Source of the DNA: Planomicrobium sp. CPCC 101079 | GTDB lineage: Bacteria > Bacillota > Bacilli > Bacillales_A > Planococcaceae | NCBI RefSeq assembly: GCF_007859275.1 | Contig: NZ_VOHC01000032.1 | Span: 124,001 to 188,000 of the forward strand | Length of the DNA stretch: 64,000 bases | Direction of reading: 5' to 3' | Part shown: positions 33,440-42,383 of the stretch, piece after piece | How positions within the stretch are numbered: the stretch's first letter is position 1 | Layout of the letters: each line of letters begins with the position of its first letter | Program-made: the position numbers and the translations under genes | Notes under the pieces: model-generated | Told to the model about the DNA's origin: nothing | The model's input: the letters and a program-made list of their open reading frames with translations, nothing else | Database searches by the model: none

Positions 33440-33560
33440 GAAGAAAGAGCGGAAGGCGGCGACTCCTGCGGGATAGCGCAGTGCCGAAATCCACTCGGGC
33501 ATTTAGCCCGAGTTAGTTCGGCGCCAGCCCGCGGAAAGCGTCCGCTTGAAGCGATTTCTT
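33440..33560. repeat. Dispersed intergenic GC-rich repeat, copy B
   Basis: GCGGAAGGCGGCGACTCCTG, GCGGGATAGCG, GAGTTAGTTCGGCGCCAGCC and CGCGGAAAGCGTCCGCTTG are the blocks of this family. The centre holds an inverted repeat, ACTCGGGC/GCCCGAGT. Copies A (3.1 kb) and C (5.5 kb) share parts of it. Confidence 0.7.
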
Positions 33561-33570
33561 CAACCACTTC

Positions 33571-34359
33571 TTAAACAGTCACCAAAGGCGTCGGCACATT
33601 GGCGTCCGTGTCGAGCAAATCGACATATTCCCCGACTATGATGCCTTTTGTCTGCAGTGTCTGCTCCACGCTCATGCGCGCCAAATCCTTCATGTTGTTG
33701 TCTTTGCTCAAATGCGACAAATAAATCCGTGTCGGCTTTTCAGCCATCACTTCACTCATCGCCACCGCCGCGTCTTCGTTCGACACGTGTCCGACATCAC
33801 TCAAAATCCGCCGTTTAACTGACCAAGGGTATCGGCCCATCTGCAGCATGCCCACGTCATGGTTGCTCTCAAATACGAACGAATCCGCCGCTTGGATGAC
33901 ACCCTTCATCCGGTCGCTGACATACCCCGTATCCGTGATAAGCGCCAACTTGCGGCCGTTTTCATGGAATACATAAAACATCGGGTCAGCCGCATCGTGC
34001 GACACCGCGAACGACTCGATATCAATGGAACCGAACGTCTTCACCGTATCCATCGGGAAATGAAAACGCTGCTCCACTGGAACGGTGCCCACAAGCCCGT
34101 CCATAGCCGCCCATGTTTTTTCATTGGCATAAATAGGCACATTGTATTTGCGTGCCACAATGCCAATTCCTTTTATGTGGTCACTGTGCTCGTGAGTCAC
34201 AAGAATGCCATCCAGGTTGCTCATTTTTTTGCCGATGGATGCAAACAGCTCCTCCATTTTGCGGCCGCTTAAGCCCACATCCACCAAAAATGAGTGCTGG
34301 TCATTCTCTATATAAATAGCATTGCCGCTTGAGCCGCTTGCTAGTACACTAAAACGCAT
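33571..34359 (-). CDS. walJ: MBL-fold hydrolase WalJ (YycJ)
   Basis: A 262-residue metallo-beta-lactamase-fold enzyme, the fifth member of the wal operon. [16 protein letters not shown] starts the fold. The metal motif is HEHSDHIKG (about 57-65), with [15 protein letters not shown] and SNHD supplying further ligands. WalJ homologues act as 5'-3' exonucleases and are implicated in mismatch repair and in coordinating cell division with replication. The Shine-Dalgarno AAGGAG precedes the ATG. It lies 12 nt behind walI. Confidence 0.93.
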   Translation of the reverse strand: MRFSVLASGSSGNAIYIENDQHSFLVDVGLSGRKMEELFASIGKKMSNLDGILVTHEHSDHIKGIGIVARKYNVPIYANEKTWAAMDGLVGTVPVEQRFHFPMDTVKTFGSIDIESFAVSHDAADPMFYVFHENGRKLALITDTGYVSDRMKGVIQAADSFVFESNHDVGMLQMGRYPWSVKRRILSDVGHVSNEDAAVAMSEVMAEKPTRIYLSHLSKDNNMKDLARMSVEQTLQTKGIIVGEYVDLLDTDANVPTPLVTV

Positions 34360-34371
34360 ATAAAAAACTCC

Positions 34372-35193
34372 TTATTTTACTGCTTCTTCTGCCTCTAATT
34401 CAACAATGCTGTTATTTACCGCATTTATAAAGTACTCTTCTTTCGTGCCATCTGCAAGTGTTGCGCTTATGCGCCAAGTGGGCAGGAACATCCGGGCATT
34501 TTCGGAAACTTGGACATATACGGAATACCCAATCTCCGTTGTGTCGATGGTTGAATTCGCCGGCAATACCCCTCTTGTGTAAAGCGTGTAAATCGCTTGG
34601 ATCGGAGGGATCAATTCTTTTGGCTGTTCTCCAAGTTCGACATTGTCGTAAAGTGATTGTTCATAATACGTTACTTCACCTTCTTCATTCCAGTAAACCG
34701 TGACCCGGCCATTGTCGCTGTAGTAAAGGGGTTTCCCATTAACCTTCTGGAAAAAGACAGCTTTTTTTTCGGCTTGGTTCATTTCCCAAAAGACATAATC
34801 CTTTCCTTTAGTGACATTTCCCAAGACAAAGGCTGTTAATGTTTCTGCGCTCACTTCAGTGCCTAAGGACAACGGTTCCCTGAAATCTACACGCAGCGAG
34901 TTTTCATCCATGATGCGCCCTTGCTGATTGCCTTTTGGAATCTCGTCGTTTGTGAATTCGTTAATCTGGGCATTGACGTAGGGCTCAGGGTCAACCAATT
35001 CCGGAAGCTCCCCGTAAGAAATATTATCGTCCTTTAGCTTTTCTTCTGAAGAGGAATCATTCCCGAGAACTTCTACTTTCTCATATTCCGTATAACGGTT
35101 CACATACAAAGAATATAAAAAGACATTCAAAATGGAAAAGACGATGATGAAAATGGTTTTGGTTTTACTCCAATCCAACTTTCCCACCTCCAA
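34372..35193 (-). CDS. walI: WalRK regulatory protein WalI (YycI)
   Basis: A 273-residue membrane protein with a single N-terminal helix (TIFIIVFSILNVFLYSLYV) and an extracellular beta-rich YycI domain. With WalH it binds the transmembrane part of WalK and modulates the essential cell-wall two-component system. The gene overlaps walH by 29 nt, and walJ follows at 12 nt. Identification rests on position plus the N-terminal LDWSKTKTIFIIVFSILNVF signature. Confidence 0.93.
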   Translation of the reverse strand: MEVGKLDWSKTKTIFIIVFSILNVFLYSLYVNRYTEYEKVEVLGNDSSSEEKLKDDNISYGELPELVDPEPYVNAQINEFTNDEIPKGNQQGRIMDENSLRVDFREPLSLGTEVSAETLTAFVLGNVTKGKDYVFWEMNQAEKKAVFFQKVNGKPLYYSDNGRVTVYWNEEGEVTYYEQSLYDNVELGEQPKELIPPIQAIYTLYTRGVLPANSTIDTTEIGYSVYVQVSENARMFLPTWRISATLADGTKEEYFINAVNNSIVELEAEEAVK

Positions 35194-36496
35194 GCTCTTC
35201 TTTGGAAAGCTTTTGCCAACTTCCGTCTATTTTATAATACCAGGCGGCCTGGAACGTAATTAACTTTTCCCCCGTCTGCGTCAATTCATACCCCGGTAAA
35301 ATCTCCGTCACTTTTTTCCGGTCTTCTTCGCTCAGGCGGCTGACGGCCTCAAGTGCGGCCGTTCCCGCTTCAAGTTTTTCCGTAGTCGTCTGCGCCGTTG
35401 ATTGCAATACAAAGGATGGCCGGACATAGCGGAAAATTTGTTCGGTTCCATCAATATTGCCCCATTTCAATTCCAATTCCGTAGCGGTCGATGTGCTGAA
35501 TACCGGCAGGTTATCTAAAAATAGCCGGTAATAGACTTGCTGCGTAAGAGGTTCAATGCCAAAATAGCGGTATTCGTTTGTCCAGCCGCCGTGGTCGTTG
35601 ACATAGTCAATTGTGCTGAAAAGCAATTCCGATGGGATTCCTGGATCTGACGTTTCGGCTCTTGGCTTGACATAGCTCAGGCTTTTCCGGCTGGAGTCAA
35701 AGCGCATGAATGCCCCCGTCCTGTCATCCCTATATTCCTCATTTCCAGCATTGCCGGATGAATTCACATCAGCTGTGGTTTCAAAAAGTGCAGAACGGAA
35801 GTTTTCGCGTGTCACTTCTTCTAAAAGGTACGGATAAACCACTTTGCTCAACTCTTTTTCCGGCACATAAATCGGCAATTCACCAATATCTTCATTCGTA
35901 ACGTATACATCTTTCGCTCCGTCTAAAATATTGTTCTTGAACTGAGCCATTTCACTTATCGATACATTTCCTTCATGAACCCTGCCAGAGGTCGAGTTAA
36001 TAAAATAGATCTTGATCTGAGTCTGTTCAACAGTCGCCAATTCAATGACGACCCGGTCAAAAGAAGCTTCCGGAATTGTCTCATCTGTGATGTTTACCAT
36101 CGCATCGAATATCGGAAAAGGCACAGCCCCTGGATAATACAGGATTATGCGATTGGGCTGGTGCATATAAGATTGCAGCGTGTCCGCCGATGCCTTTTTC
36201 TCCTTTTCCGCCACGTCTTGAATTTGCCACAGCTTCATCGAAGCGAGAAGCGGATCAATATCTTTTCGATCAGTCGTCCCTGTTACTTTGTCTTCCTGGT
36301 GGTACAGCACTTTGGTGGGCCGGACCACTTGTTCGACAGTACGTTTGTTCCCGATTGAGACGTCAACTGCAGGAGTTGATTCGATCGGGTCAAACGATGG
36401 AGTAAAAGTCCAAATCGTGAAAGTCAGGGCGAAACTCAGAAGAATAAGCAAAAACAAAACGATCGACTTTACTTGTTCGACGTATTTCATTCCCAC
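35165..36496 (-). CDS. walH: WalRK regulatory protein WalH (YycH)
   Basis: A 443-residue protein with one N-terminal membrane helix (SIVLFLLILLSFALTFTIWT) and a large extracellular YycH domain. It forms a complex with WalI and WalK that tunes kinase activity. It overlaps walK by 10 nt and walI by 29 nt, so the three are translationally coupled. The family is poorly conserved; synteny makes the call secure. Confidence 0.93.
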   Translation of the reverse strand: MGMKYVEQVKSIVLFLLILLSFALTFTIWTFTPSFDPIESTPAVDVSIGNKRTVEQVVRPTKVLYHQEDKVTGTTDRKDIDPLLASMKLWQIQDVAEKEKKASADTLQSYMHQPNRIILYYPGAVPFPIFDAMVNITDETIPEASFDRVVIELATVEQTQIKIYFINSTSGRVHEGNVSISEMAQFKNNILDGAKDVYVTNEDIGELPIYVPEKELSKVVYPYLLEEVTRENFRSALFETTADVNSSGNAGNEEYRDDRTGAFMRFDSSRKSLSYVKPRAETSDPGIPSELLFSTIDYVNDHGGWTNEYRYFGIEPLTQQVYYRLFLDNLPVFSTSTATELELKWGNIDGTEQIFRYVRPSFVLQSTAQTTTEKLEAGTAALEAVSRLSEEDRKKVTEILPGYELTQTGEKLITFQAAWYYKIDGSWQKLSKEELGGGKVGLE

Positions 36497-38316
36497 TCAC
36501 CTCCATCGTCTATTTCAAAAGGCAACGTGAAGAAAATCGTTGTCCCTCTTCCGTAAGCGCTATTCGCCCAAATAGAGCCGCCGTGTGCATGGATCATTTC
36601 TTTTGAGATGGCCAAACCGAGGCCAGTGCCGCCCATTTCACGGGAACGCGCCCGGTCCACACGGTAGAAACGGTCGAAAATCCGTTCAATATTTTCTTTC
36701 GGAATGCCCATTCCCTGGTCACTGATCCGAATTTGCAGCGCCCCTTCTTCCACCGTCATTGCAAAGCGGATGGTTCCGCCTTCCGGTGAGTATTTCAAGG
36801 CGTTGGAAATGATATTGTCGATTACTTGCGTCAATTTATCCGGATCGATTTCCACAAAATACTGTTCATCCGGCAAATAGCGTTCAAAATGAACATTTTG
36901 CGATTTCGACATTTCGAAGCGGTCGATAATCCGGTTAAAGAATCGATTAAACTCTATAATTTCTTTGTTCATTTCGGTTTCGCTCGAATCCATTTTGGAC
37001 AACTTGAGCAAATCGTTTACAAGGCGGATCATCCGCTCGGTTTCTGTTTGGGTGACGTTTAAAAAGTTCGGTGCAAGATCCGGGTCCTGCCATGCGCCTT
37101 CAGCAAGAGCTTCCAAATAACTGCGCATGGTCGTCAATGGCGTCCGCAATTCATGGGAAACGTTCGCCACAAATTCCCGGCGCTCCATATCAATTTTTTC
37201 CTGCTCCGTATTGTCATGCAAAACAGCGATCAAGCCGTTCACAAAGCCGGTTTCTTTTTGGATGACCGAAAAGCTGGTGCGCAGCAGTGTGGTTTGGTCT
37301 TTCGTGCTGAAATCGAGCGTTATTGTCTCTTTCAGATGAATTAGATCTTCAAACGTATATTCTGAATCCAAGCCCAACACCATCGTCAATGGACGATTAA
37401 TAACCGTTTCACGTGAAACATCCAATAGCCGGAGTGCCGGATCATTAATCAAGATGACGCGCCCTCTTCTATCAGTAGATAAAACGCCATCTGTCATATT
37501 CGATAAGATGGAAGCGAGCTTCCGCCGCTCACTTTCCGTAGATTGCTGGGATTCCTGCAATCGGTTGGTCAAATGGTTGAATGCCCTTGCCAGCTGGCCA
37601 ATTTCATCATCTCCGTAAACCCGTACTTTTCTGGAGAAGTTCCCTTTTGCCATGGCTTGCGCTTGTTTTCTCATATCCGATATCGGACGGGAAATCGTTT
37701 GTGCCACCAAGACTCCTAATATGGCTGTTATCAATAGCGAAATGGCTGTACCACCCGCTAAAATAGCATTGATTTCATCCATCTGATCGTAGACATTCTC
37801 AATGGCCGCTTCGATATAAAGAGTGCCAAGCACTTCTCCTCCAGCCGCTTTTATCGGCTGGACGCGAACCCACACCCGGTCATTCGGCTGTTCCCTGCTG
37901 ACGTAGGTTCTTTCTTTTACGTCCTCTTCGGTCGTCGCCAGCCTCACCAATTCATGCATGGAGCGCTGGCCGACCGAGACTTGGTTATCAGGTTCAGAAC
38001 TTGCCAATATGTTGTAGCGTGAATCAATCACGCGTATTTCATTGACGTCATCCGACTGAAAGCCATTTAATACGGAACGAAGGCTCTGTTCTAAAGTCAA
38101 ATCTTCCTCCGACCGGCTTTTGACCATTTCTTCACGGACACTGAACTCGATGATGTTCATGCGGTCTTCGATGGAATTTTGAAAGTTTTGGCTAAGCGTT
38201 TGTTCAAGTTGCTGCGCAAAATAAAGGCCGATTATCTGCATCGCCAATACAATCAGCAAGATGTAAATCAGCACAAACTTCACATGAATCGATTTAAAAA
38301 AACTAACTTTCTGCAT
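36487..38316 (-). CDS. walK: Sensor histidine kinase WalK (YycG)
   Basis: A 609-residue essential kinase of cell-wall homeostasis. It has two membrane helices (about 12-32 and 180-205) flanking an extracellular PAS-like domain, then HAMP, a cytoplasmic PAS, HisKA with the phospho-His388 in NVSHELRTPLTT, and an ATPase domain with DNIISNALKYSPEGG, DQGMGIP and GTGLGLAI. It phosphorylates WalR. It lies 5 nt after walR. A parS-like site (37405-37420) is embedded in its PAS coding region. Confidence 0.96.
   Translation of the reverse strand: MQKVSFFKSIHVKFVLIYILLIVLAMQIIGLYFAQQLEQTLSQNFQNSIEDRMNIIEFSVREEMVKSRSEEDLTLEQSLRSVLNGFQSDDVNEIRVIDSRYNILASSEPDNQVSVGQRSMHELVRLATTEEDVKERTYVSREQPNDRVWVRVQPIKAAGGEVLGTLYIEAAIENVYDQMDEINAILAGGTAISLLITAILGVLVAQTISRPISDMRKQAQAMAKGNFSRKVRVYGDDEIGQLARAFNHLTNRLQESQQSTESERRKLASILSNMTDGVLSTDRRGRVILINDPALRLLDVSRETVINRPLTMVLGLDSEYTFEDLIHLKETITLDFSTKDQTTLLRTSFSVIQKETGFVNGLIAVLHDNTEQEKIDMERREFVANVSHELRTPLTTMRSYLEALAEGAWQDPDLAPNFLNVTQTETERMIRLVNDLLKLSKMDSSETEMNKEIIEFNRFFNRIIDRFEMSKSQNVHFERYLPDEQYFVEIDPDKLTQVIDNIISNALKYSPEGGTIRFAMTVEEGALQIRISDQGMGIPKENIERIFDRFYRVDRARSREMGGTGLGLAISKEMIHAHGGSIWANSAYGRGTTIFFTLPFEIDDGGEWE
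37405..37420. promoter_or_regulatory. Candidate parS site inside walK
   Basis: CGTTTCACGTGAAACA matches the parS consensus TGTTTCACGTGAAACA at 15 of 16 positions, the first base differing. It should be a ParB (Spo0J) loading site about 26 kb from dnaA. Confidence 0.75.
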
Positions 38317-38321
38317 CTATT

Positions 38322-39029
38322 CTACTCCTGTTCAGGATTTCGCAAGTAATACCCCACCCCGCGGCGCGTTACAATCCACGTTGGATGGCTTGGGTTGTCT
38401 TCAATTTTTTCACGCAAACGGCGGATAGTTACATCGACTGTCCGGACATCCCCGAAATAATCGTAGCCCCATACCGTTTGAAGCAAATGTTCACGTGTCA
38501 TCACTTGTCCGATATGCTTCCCAAGATAGTGGAGCAATTCAAATTCGCGATGCGTCAACTCGATGGTTTCTTCGCGTTTCAGAACTAAATAGGCATCTGG
38601 CTGTATCGTCAAAGAGCCTACTTGAATGTCATTCGATTGTGGAGCCTCATCGTCCGTCGGCACAACGCTTTGGCGGCGCAAGTTCGCTTTCACCCTTGCG
38701 ATCAATTCCCGGGTCGAGAACGGTTTAGTGACGTAATCGTCGGCACCCAGTTCAAGTCCCAGCACTTTGTCAATTTCCGAGTCTTTAGCGGTTAGCATAA
38801 TGATTGGAAAATCGAACTTCTTGCGGATTTCACGGCACACTTCCATACCGTCGCGATTCGGCAGCATGATATCAAGCAGCATTAAATCAGGCAGAATTTC
38901 TCCAGCCAATTTAATGGCTTCATCCCCATCATAGGCACATATCACATCAAAACCTTCTTTTTTCAAATTAAACTGCAGAATATCTGCAATCGGCTTTTCA
39001 TCGTCTACTACTAAAATCGTTTTGCTCAT
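38322..39029 (-). CDS. walR: Response regulator WalR (YycF)
   Basis: A 235-residue OmpR-type regulator. The receiver domain has the acidic pair in VVDDEKPI, the phospho-acceptor Asp53 ([11 protein letters not shown]) and Lys at 102 or so (YVTKPF). The C-terminal winged helix contains [20 protein letters not shown] and ends [14 protein letters not shown]. WalR controls autolysins and wall metabolism genes. It is first in the walRKHIJ operon; a Noc-type site lies in its upstream region. Confidence 0.97.
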   Translation of the reverse strand: MSKTILVVDDEKPIADILQFNLKKEGFDVICAYDGDEAIKLAGEILPDLMLLDIMLPNRDGMEVCREIRKKFDFPIIMLTAKDSEIDKVLGLELGADDYVTKPFSTRELIARVKANLRRQSVVPTDDEAPQSNDIQVGSLTIQPDAYLVLKREETIELTHREFELLHYLGKHIGQVMTREHLLQTVWGYDYFGDVRTVDVTIRRLREKIEDNPSHPTWIVTRRGVGYYLRNPEQE

Positions 39030-39149
39030 CGTTATTCTCCCCTCTATTTCCCCGCTTTTGCAGCGTGAAATTCTACCCGTTTCTTATTCATATCTCCCTA
39101 TACTTTATCACTGTTGAAGCGGTTTCGCATCTCTTACTCTTTATGCGGT

Positions 39150-39163
39150 ATTTCCCGGGAAAT
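39150..39163. promoter_or_regulatory. Noc-binding site (NBS) upstream of walR
   Basis: ATTTCCCGGGAAAT matches the known 14-bp Noc recognition palindrome of B. subtilis exactly and extends to a 16-bp palindrome with flanking T and A. It lies between walR and the M23 peptidase gene. Noc bound here would contribute to nucleoid occlusion of division. Confidence 0.8.
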
Positions 39164-39177
39164 AATTAGGAAATACA

Positions 39178-39212
39178 AAAGAGACCGGCCCCAAAATCTG
39201 GCCAGTCTCTCG
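39178..39212 (-). terminator. Terminator after the M23 peptidase gene
   Basis: GAGACCGGCC pairs with GGCCAGTCTC (one mismatch) over a 9-nt loop, with T-rich sequence following on the minus strand. Confidence 0.8.
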
Positions 39213-39217
39213 TTTTT

Positions 39218-40507
39218 TTAGTTGATATAACGAAGTGGATTTTTTGTTTTCCCATCCAATGAAATTTCAAAATGCAGATGGACACCTGTAGAACGGCCGG
39301 TAGAACCCATTTTTCCTAACTTTGTCCCTGCTTGTACCTTTTGCCCTTTCTTGACATCAATCGACTTCAAGTGCCCATAGATGGTTTCATAACCGTTTTG
39401 GTGATCGATGACAACTCGGTTGCCGAGTGTGCCTGCCGGACCCGCTGCTTTAACAATCCCATGGTCAGCTGCTTTAATGGCGAAACCGTCCGGACGGGCA
39501 ATATCGATGCCGTTATGCCAGCGTCCCCAGCGCTTCCCTCTCTCGCTGGAAATGTATCCGCCTTCCGCCGGCCATTCGAATTTTCCGGTTCCGACTGAAG
39601 GAAGTTCTTTCGTGCCATTTAAGATTACTTCCCCAACCGGTTTTCCGGTAATCTCCATGGCGGTTTCCTGCCGGTCCACTTCGTGGCCGTTTTGTTCTTG
39701 AATCGCAAACGTCAATTCTTTCTTGCCGTCTTTTCCTTCTACTTCGACTTTTGAGTCGCCGATATAGAGATTGCCATCTTCTTTTTCAGCGGTGTCATGC
39801 TTGTAGACTTCCTCAATCTTCTGTTCTTTGCTGATGTTGACCTTCACTTTCCGCTCGTTCAACAAGAAATCGACCGCTTGATCGACAGTCATCACTTGCT
39901 CGGGTGCTGCTTGAAGAGAATAACCGGAAATTTTCTCTCCAAATGACAAGTCAGTCAGGCGGGTTTCTCCCGCTTTCAACTCACGCGGCGCTTCATTAGA
40001 ATTTTGAGCGGCTTCCCATGCCTCCAGCTCTTCAGGAGAAACATAGGCTAACTTTAACCGGCGAACAGTCTCGTCGTAAGCTTCTTGGTCTTTCAAATAG
40101 ATGGCAATTTCATTATCGACCGCAAGTGCAAATGTGGCCGCTTTAATGGCCAATTTTTGGTCAAGTTGCGCGATGGTTTCCTGTTCATTGGCAACAGCCG
40201 ATTCAAATACCCGTTCCTCTAGAACATGGAAATCTTCGCTGGCTTCAAGATTCAAATTTTCTACGGCAACATCGACGTTTTCAATTTTCTCTTCGATCAA
40301 CAAATCAATCGATTCTTCATGTGCCACAGCGCCGATATACTCGCCGCTATTATATAAATGATAAATGGTTTTCAAGCCATCTTCTTCTGTAGGTTTGGCT
40401 GATGCTGGATTAACAGTAAAGCTTGCCAACAGCAAAATAGCTGCTATGGCTGCTTTCAAGCTATTAGAGCTGTTGATGTGCATGCCCGTTTTGTTAATGT
40501 ACTTCAT
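39218..40507 (-). CDS. Secreted M23 peptidoglycan metallopeptidase with G5-type domain
   Basis: A 429-residue exported cell-wall hydrolase. A signal peptide with SLKAAIAAILLLASF and cleavage near PASA is followed by a long linker region, a G5-like domain (ISKEQKIEEVYKHDTAEKED, then EITGKPVGEVILNGTKELP), and a C-terminal LytM domain. The zinc site is visible in WHNGIDIARP (His and Asp) and HLHFE. No strong Shine-Dalgarno fits any start; ATG at 40507 is chosen, with 40531 and a more internal ATG as alternatives. Its position next to walRK suits a WalR target, but I found no clear WalR box. Confidence 0.85.
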   Translation of the reverse strand: MKYINKTGMHINSSNSLKAAIAAILLLASFTVNPASAKPTEEDGLKTIYHLYNSGEYIGAVAHEESIDLLIEEKIENVDVAVENLNLEASEDFHVLEERVFESAVANEQETIAQLDQKLAIKAATFALAVDNEIAIYLKDQEAYDETVRRLKLAYVSPEELEAWEAAQNSNEAPRELKAGETRLTDLSFGEKISGYSLQAAPEQVMTVDQAVDFLLNERKVKVNISKEQKIEEVYKHDTAEKEDGNLYIGDSKVEVEGKDGKKELTFAIQEQNGHEVDRQETAMEITGKPVGEVILNGTKELPSVGTGKFEWPAEGGYISSERGKRWGRWHNGIDIARPDGFAIKAADHGIVKAAGPAGTLGNRVVIDHQNGYETIYGHLKSIDVKKGQKVQAGTKLGKMGSTGRSTGVHLHFEISLDGKTKNPLRYIN

Positions 40508-40531
40508 TGCTTCTATTGCGACCCCTTCCAT

Positions 40532-40914
40532 AACCGCGGCAACGCGCCGCCCTTAAAGCCTCTTCTTTGGATAACCTTTCTTACTCTAACACGTTCTTAT
40601 TTTAAAATAGCGTGCCATTGCTATTCGTAAATAAACCGTATTATTAGAGGCAATAATTTCTAGCCAGTCGGGATAATGCAGAATTGCTGTCTGTTTAAAG
40701 GCCTAAATTTTCTTTTTTCGCTTCTATGCCTTCCCAAAAGCCAACTGTTTCTTTGTCATATTTGTCATATTTTCATTAAAATAAGCGGTTAAAATGTGGC
40801 TATTTTGTTGCAGTACTGCACATGAAGAAAAACTGCACTAACAGAAATTCGCAGCTGTTTTGCAGAAGAACAATCGGATCCCCTGAAATCTTAAAAAGGA
40901 TGGCTCAACAAAAT
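40532..40914. other. Intergenic region between purA and the M23 peptidase gene
   Basis: No gene is seen. The M23 gene promoter must be here. A short direct repeat, TTTGTCATA twice at about 40755-40775, is present; its 9-nt period does not match the 11-nt WalR box spacing. Confidence 0.5.
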
Positions 40915-40948
40915 AAAAGCTGAAACCGTCATAGCGGTTTCAGCTTTT
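40915..40948 (-). terminator. Terminator after purA
   Basis: A perfect 14-bp stem AAAAGCTGAAACCG with loop TCATAG, 16 nt past the purA stop. Confidence 0.9.
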
Positions 40949-40963
40949 ATTCATTGGTGTAGT

Positions 40964-42250
40964 TTATCGCCAAACGCTTGTGACGATGTTTGTCTGGTTG
41001 CGGTCAGGTCCTACTGAGAAAATGGAGATTTGCACACCAGTCAGTTGTGCAATGCGCTCCAAATAGTGGCGTGCATTTGCAGGAAGTTCATCCAATGACT
41101 TGCATCCTGTCACATCTTCCGTCCAGCCTGGAAGCTCTTCATATACCGGTTCGCAATCCGCAAGCATACGCAAGTTTGCTGGGTATTCGGTAATCAATTC
41201 GCCTTTGTAGCGGTAAGCTGTACAGATTTTCACTGTATCAAGGCCAGTCAACACGTCGATCGAGTTAACAGTAAGGTCCGTCAAGCCGCTGACGCGTCTT
41301 GCGTGGCGCACCACAACGCTGTCAAACCAGCCGATGCGGCGCGGGCGCCCTGTTGTTGTTCCGTATTCTTTTCCGACTTCACGGATTTTGTTTCCAACTT
41401 CATCAAACAACTCAGTCGGGAACGGTCCATCGCCGACACGGGATGTATAGGCTTTACACACGCCGATAACGTGCTGGATGGCAGTCGGCCCGACTCCGGC
41501 GCCAATTGTGACTCCACCCGCTACTGGATTTGATGATGTAACAAATGGATATGTACCTTGGTCGATATCGAGCATGACCCCTTGGGCGCCTTCGAACAAC
41601 ACGCGGCGTCCATCGTCTACTGCATCGTTCAGTACTTTTGAAGTATCCGTAACATATTGCGCAATTTCCTGGCCGTATGAATAATACTCTTCCATAATTT
41701 CATCGACTGTAAATCCTTCTGTTTCATAGAATTTCTCAAACATGCGGTTTTTTTCATTCAAATTCTGGCGAAGTTTTTCTTCGAACACAACATGATCTAA
41801 AAGATCCGCCATGCGGATGCCGACACGCGCTGCTTTGTCCATATAAGCAGGCCCGATGCCTTTTCCTGTTGTTCCGATCTTATTCGCGCCGCGGCGTGCT
41901 TCTTCCACTTCATCTTGTTTGATGTGGTACGGCAAAATGACGTGTGCGCGATTGGAAATGCGCAAGTTGTCTGTCGTAATGCCCCGTGCATGCAGCCCCT
42001 TCAGCTCATTTACAAGCGCTTTCGGGTCCACTACCATGCCGTTGCCGATTACTGAAATTTTGTCTTTATAGAAAATCCCCGAAGGAATCAAATGCAATTT
42101 ATACGTTTCGCCGCCAAAAATAATCGTATGCCCGGCATTGTTCCCGCCTTGGTAGCGCGCAATCACTTCTGCGTGCTCAGATAGAAAATCGGTGATTTTC
42201 CCTTTTCCTTCGTCTCCCCATTGCGTTCCTACTACTACGATTGATGTCAT
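40964..42250 (-). CDS. purA: Adenylosuccinate synthase
   Basis: Joins IMP and aspartate using GTP to form adenylosuccinate, the first committed step to AMP. It is full length at 428 residues. Visible motifs are the P-loop-like [17 protein letters not shown] with catalytic Asp/His (NNAGHT, about 37-42), [11 protein letters not shown] and the C-terminal SVGPDRNQT. The ATG at 42250 has GGAGGTG 6-7 nt upstream; an in-frame GTG at 42259 is part of that Shine-Dalgarno. It lies downstream of dnaB with a terminator between, as in Bacillus. Confidence 0.97.
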   Translation of the reverse strand: MTSIVVVGTQWGDEGKGKITDFLSEHAEVIARYQGGNNAGHTIIFGGETYKLHLIPSGIFYKDKISVIGNGMVVDPKALVNELKGLHARGITTDNLRISNRAHVILPYHIKQDEVEEARRGANKIGTTGKGIGPAYMDKAARVGIRMADLLDHVVFEEKLRQNLNEKNRMFEKFYETEGFTVDEIMEEYYSYGQEIAQYVTDTSKVLNDAVDDGRRVLFEGAQGVMLDIDQGTYPFVTSSNPVAGGVTIGAGVGPTAIQHVIGVCKAYTSRVGDGPFPTELFDEVGNKIREVGKEYGTTTGRPRRIGWFDSVVVRHARRVSGLTDLTVNSIDVLTGLDTVKICTAYRYKGELITEYPANLRMLADCEPVYEELPGWTEDVTGCKSLDELPANARHYLERIAQLTGVQISIFSVGPDRNQTNIVTSVWR

Positions 42251-42338
42251 CGTCCGCACCTCCGTTAGGCATATGCCCTGTCTTAAACCGTGTTTATTGT
42301 ATCAATGAAAACTGCTTCAGTCAATCAAAATCAAAAGA

Positions 42339-42383
42339 AAACACGAACATAAAAATGTGTTTTCACATTAAACGTTCGTGTTT
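42339..42383 (-). terminator. Terminator after dnaB
   Basis: AAACACGAAC and GTTCGTGTTT pair around an inner loop that can pair further (AATGTG/CACATT). T-rich sequence follows on the minus strand, and the stem overlaps the dnaB stop codon. Confidence 0.75.

Noticed and set aside
40755..40775. Direct repeat TTTGTCATA upstream of the M23 peptidase gene as a WalR box
   Set aside because: The WalR consensus is TGTWAH with an 11-nt period; here the period is 9 and the bases differ.
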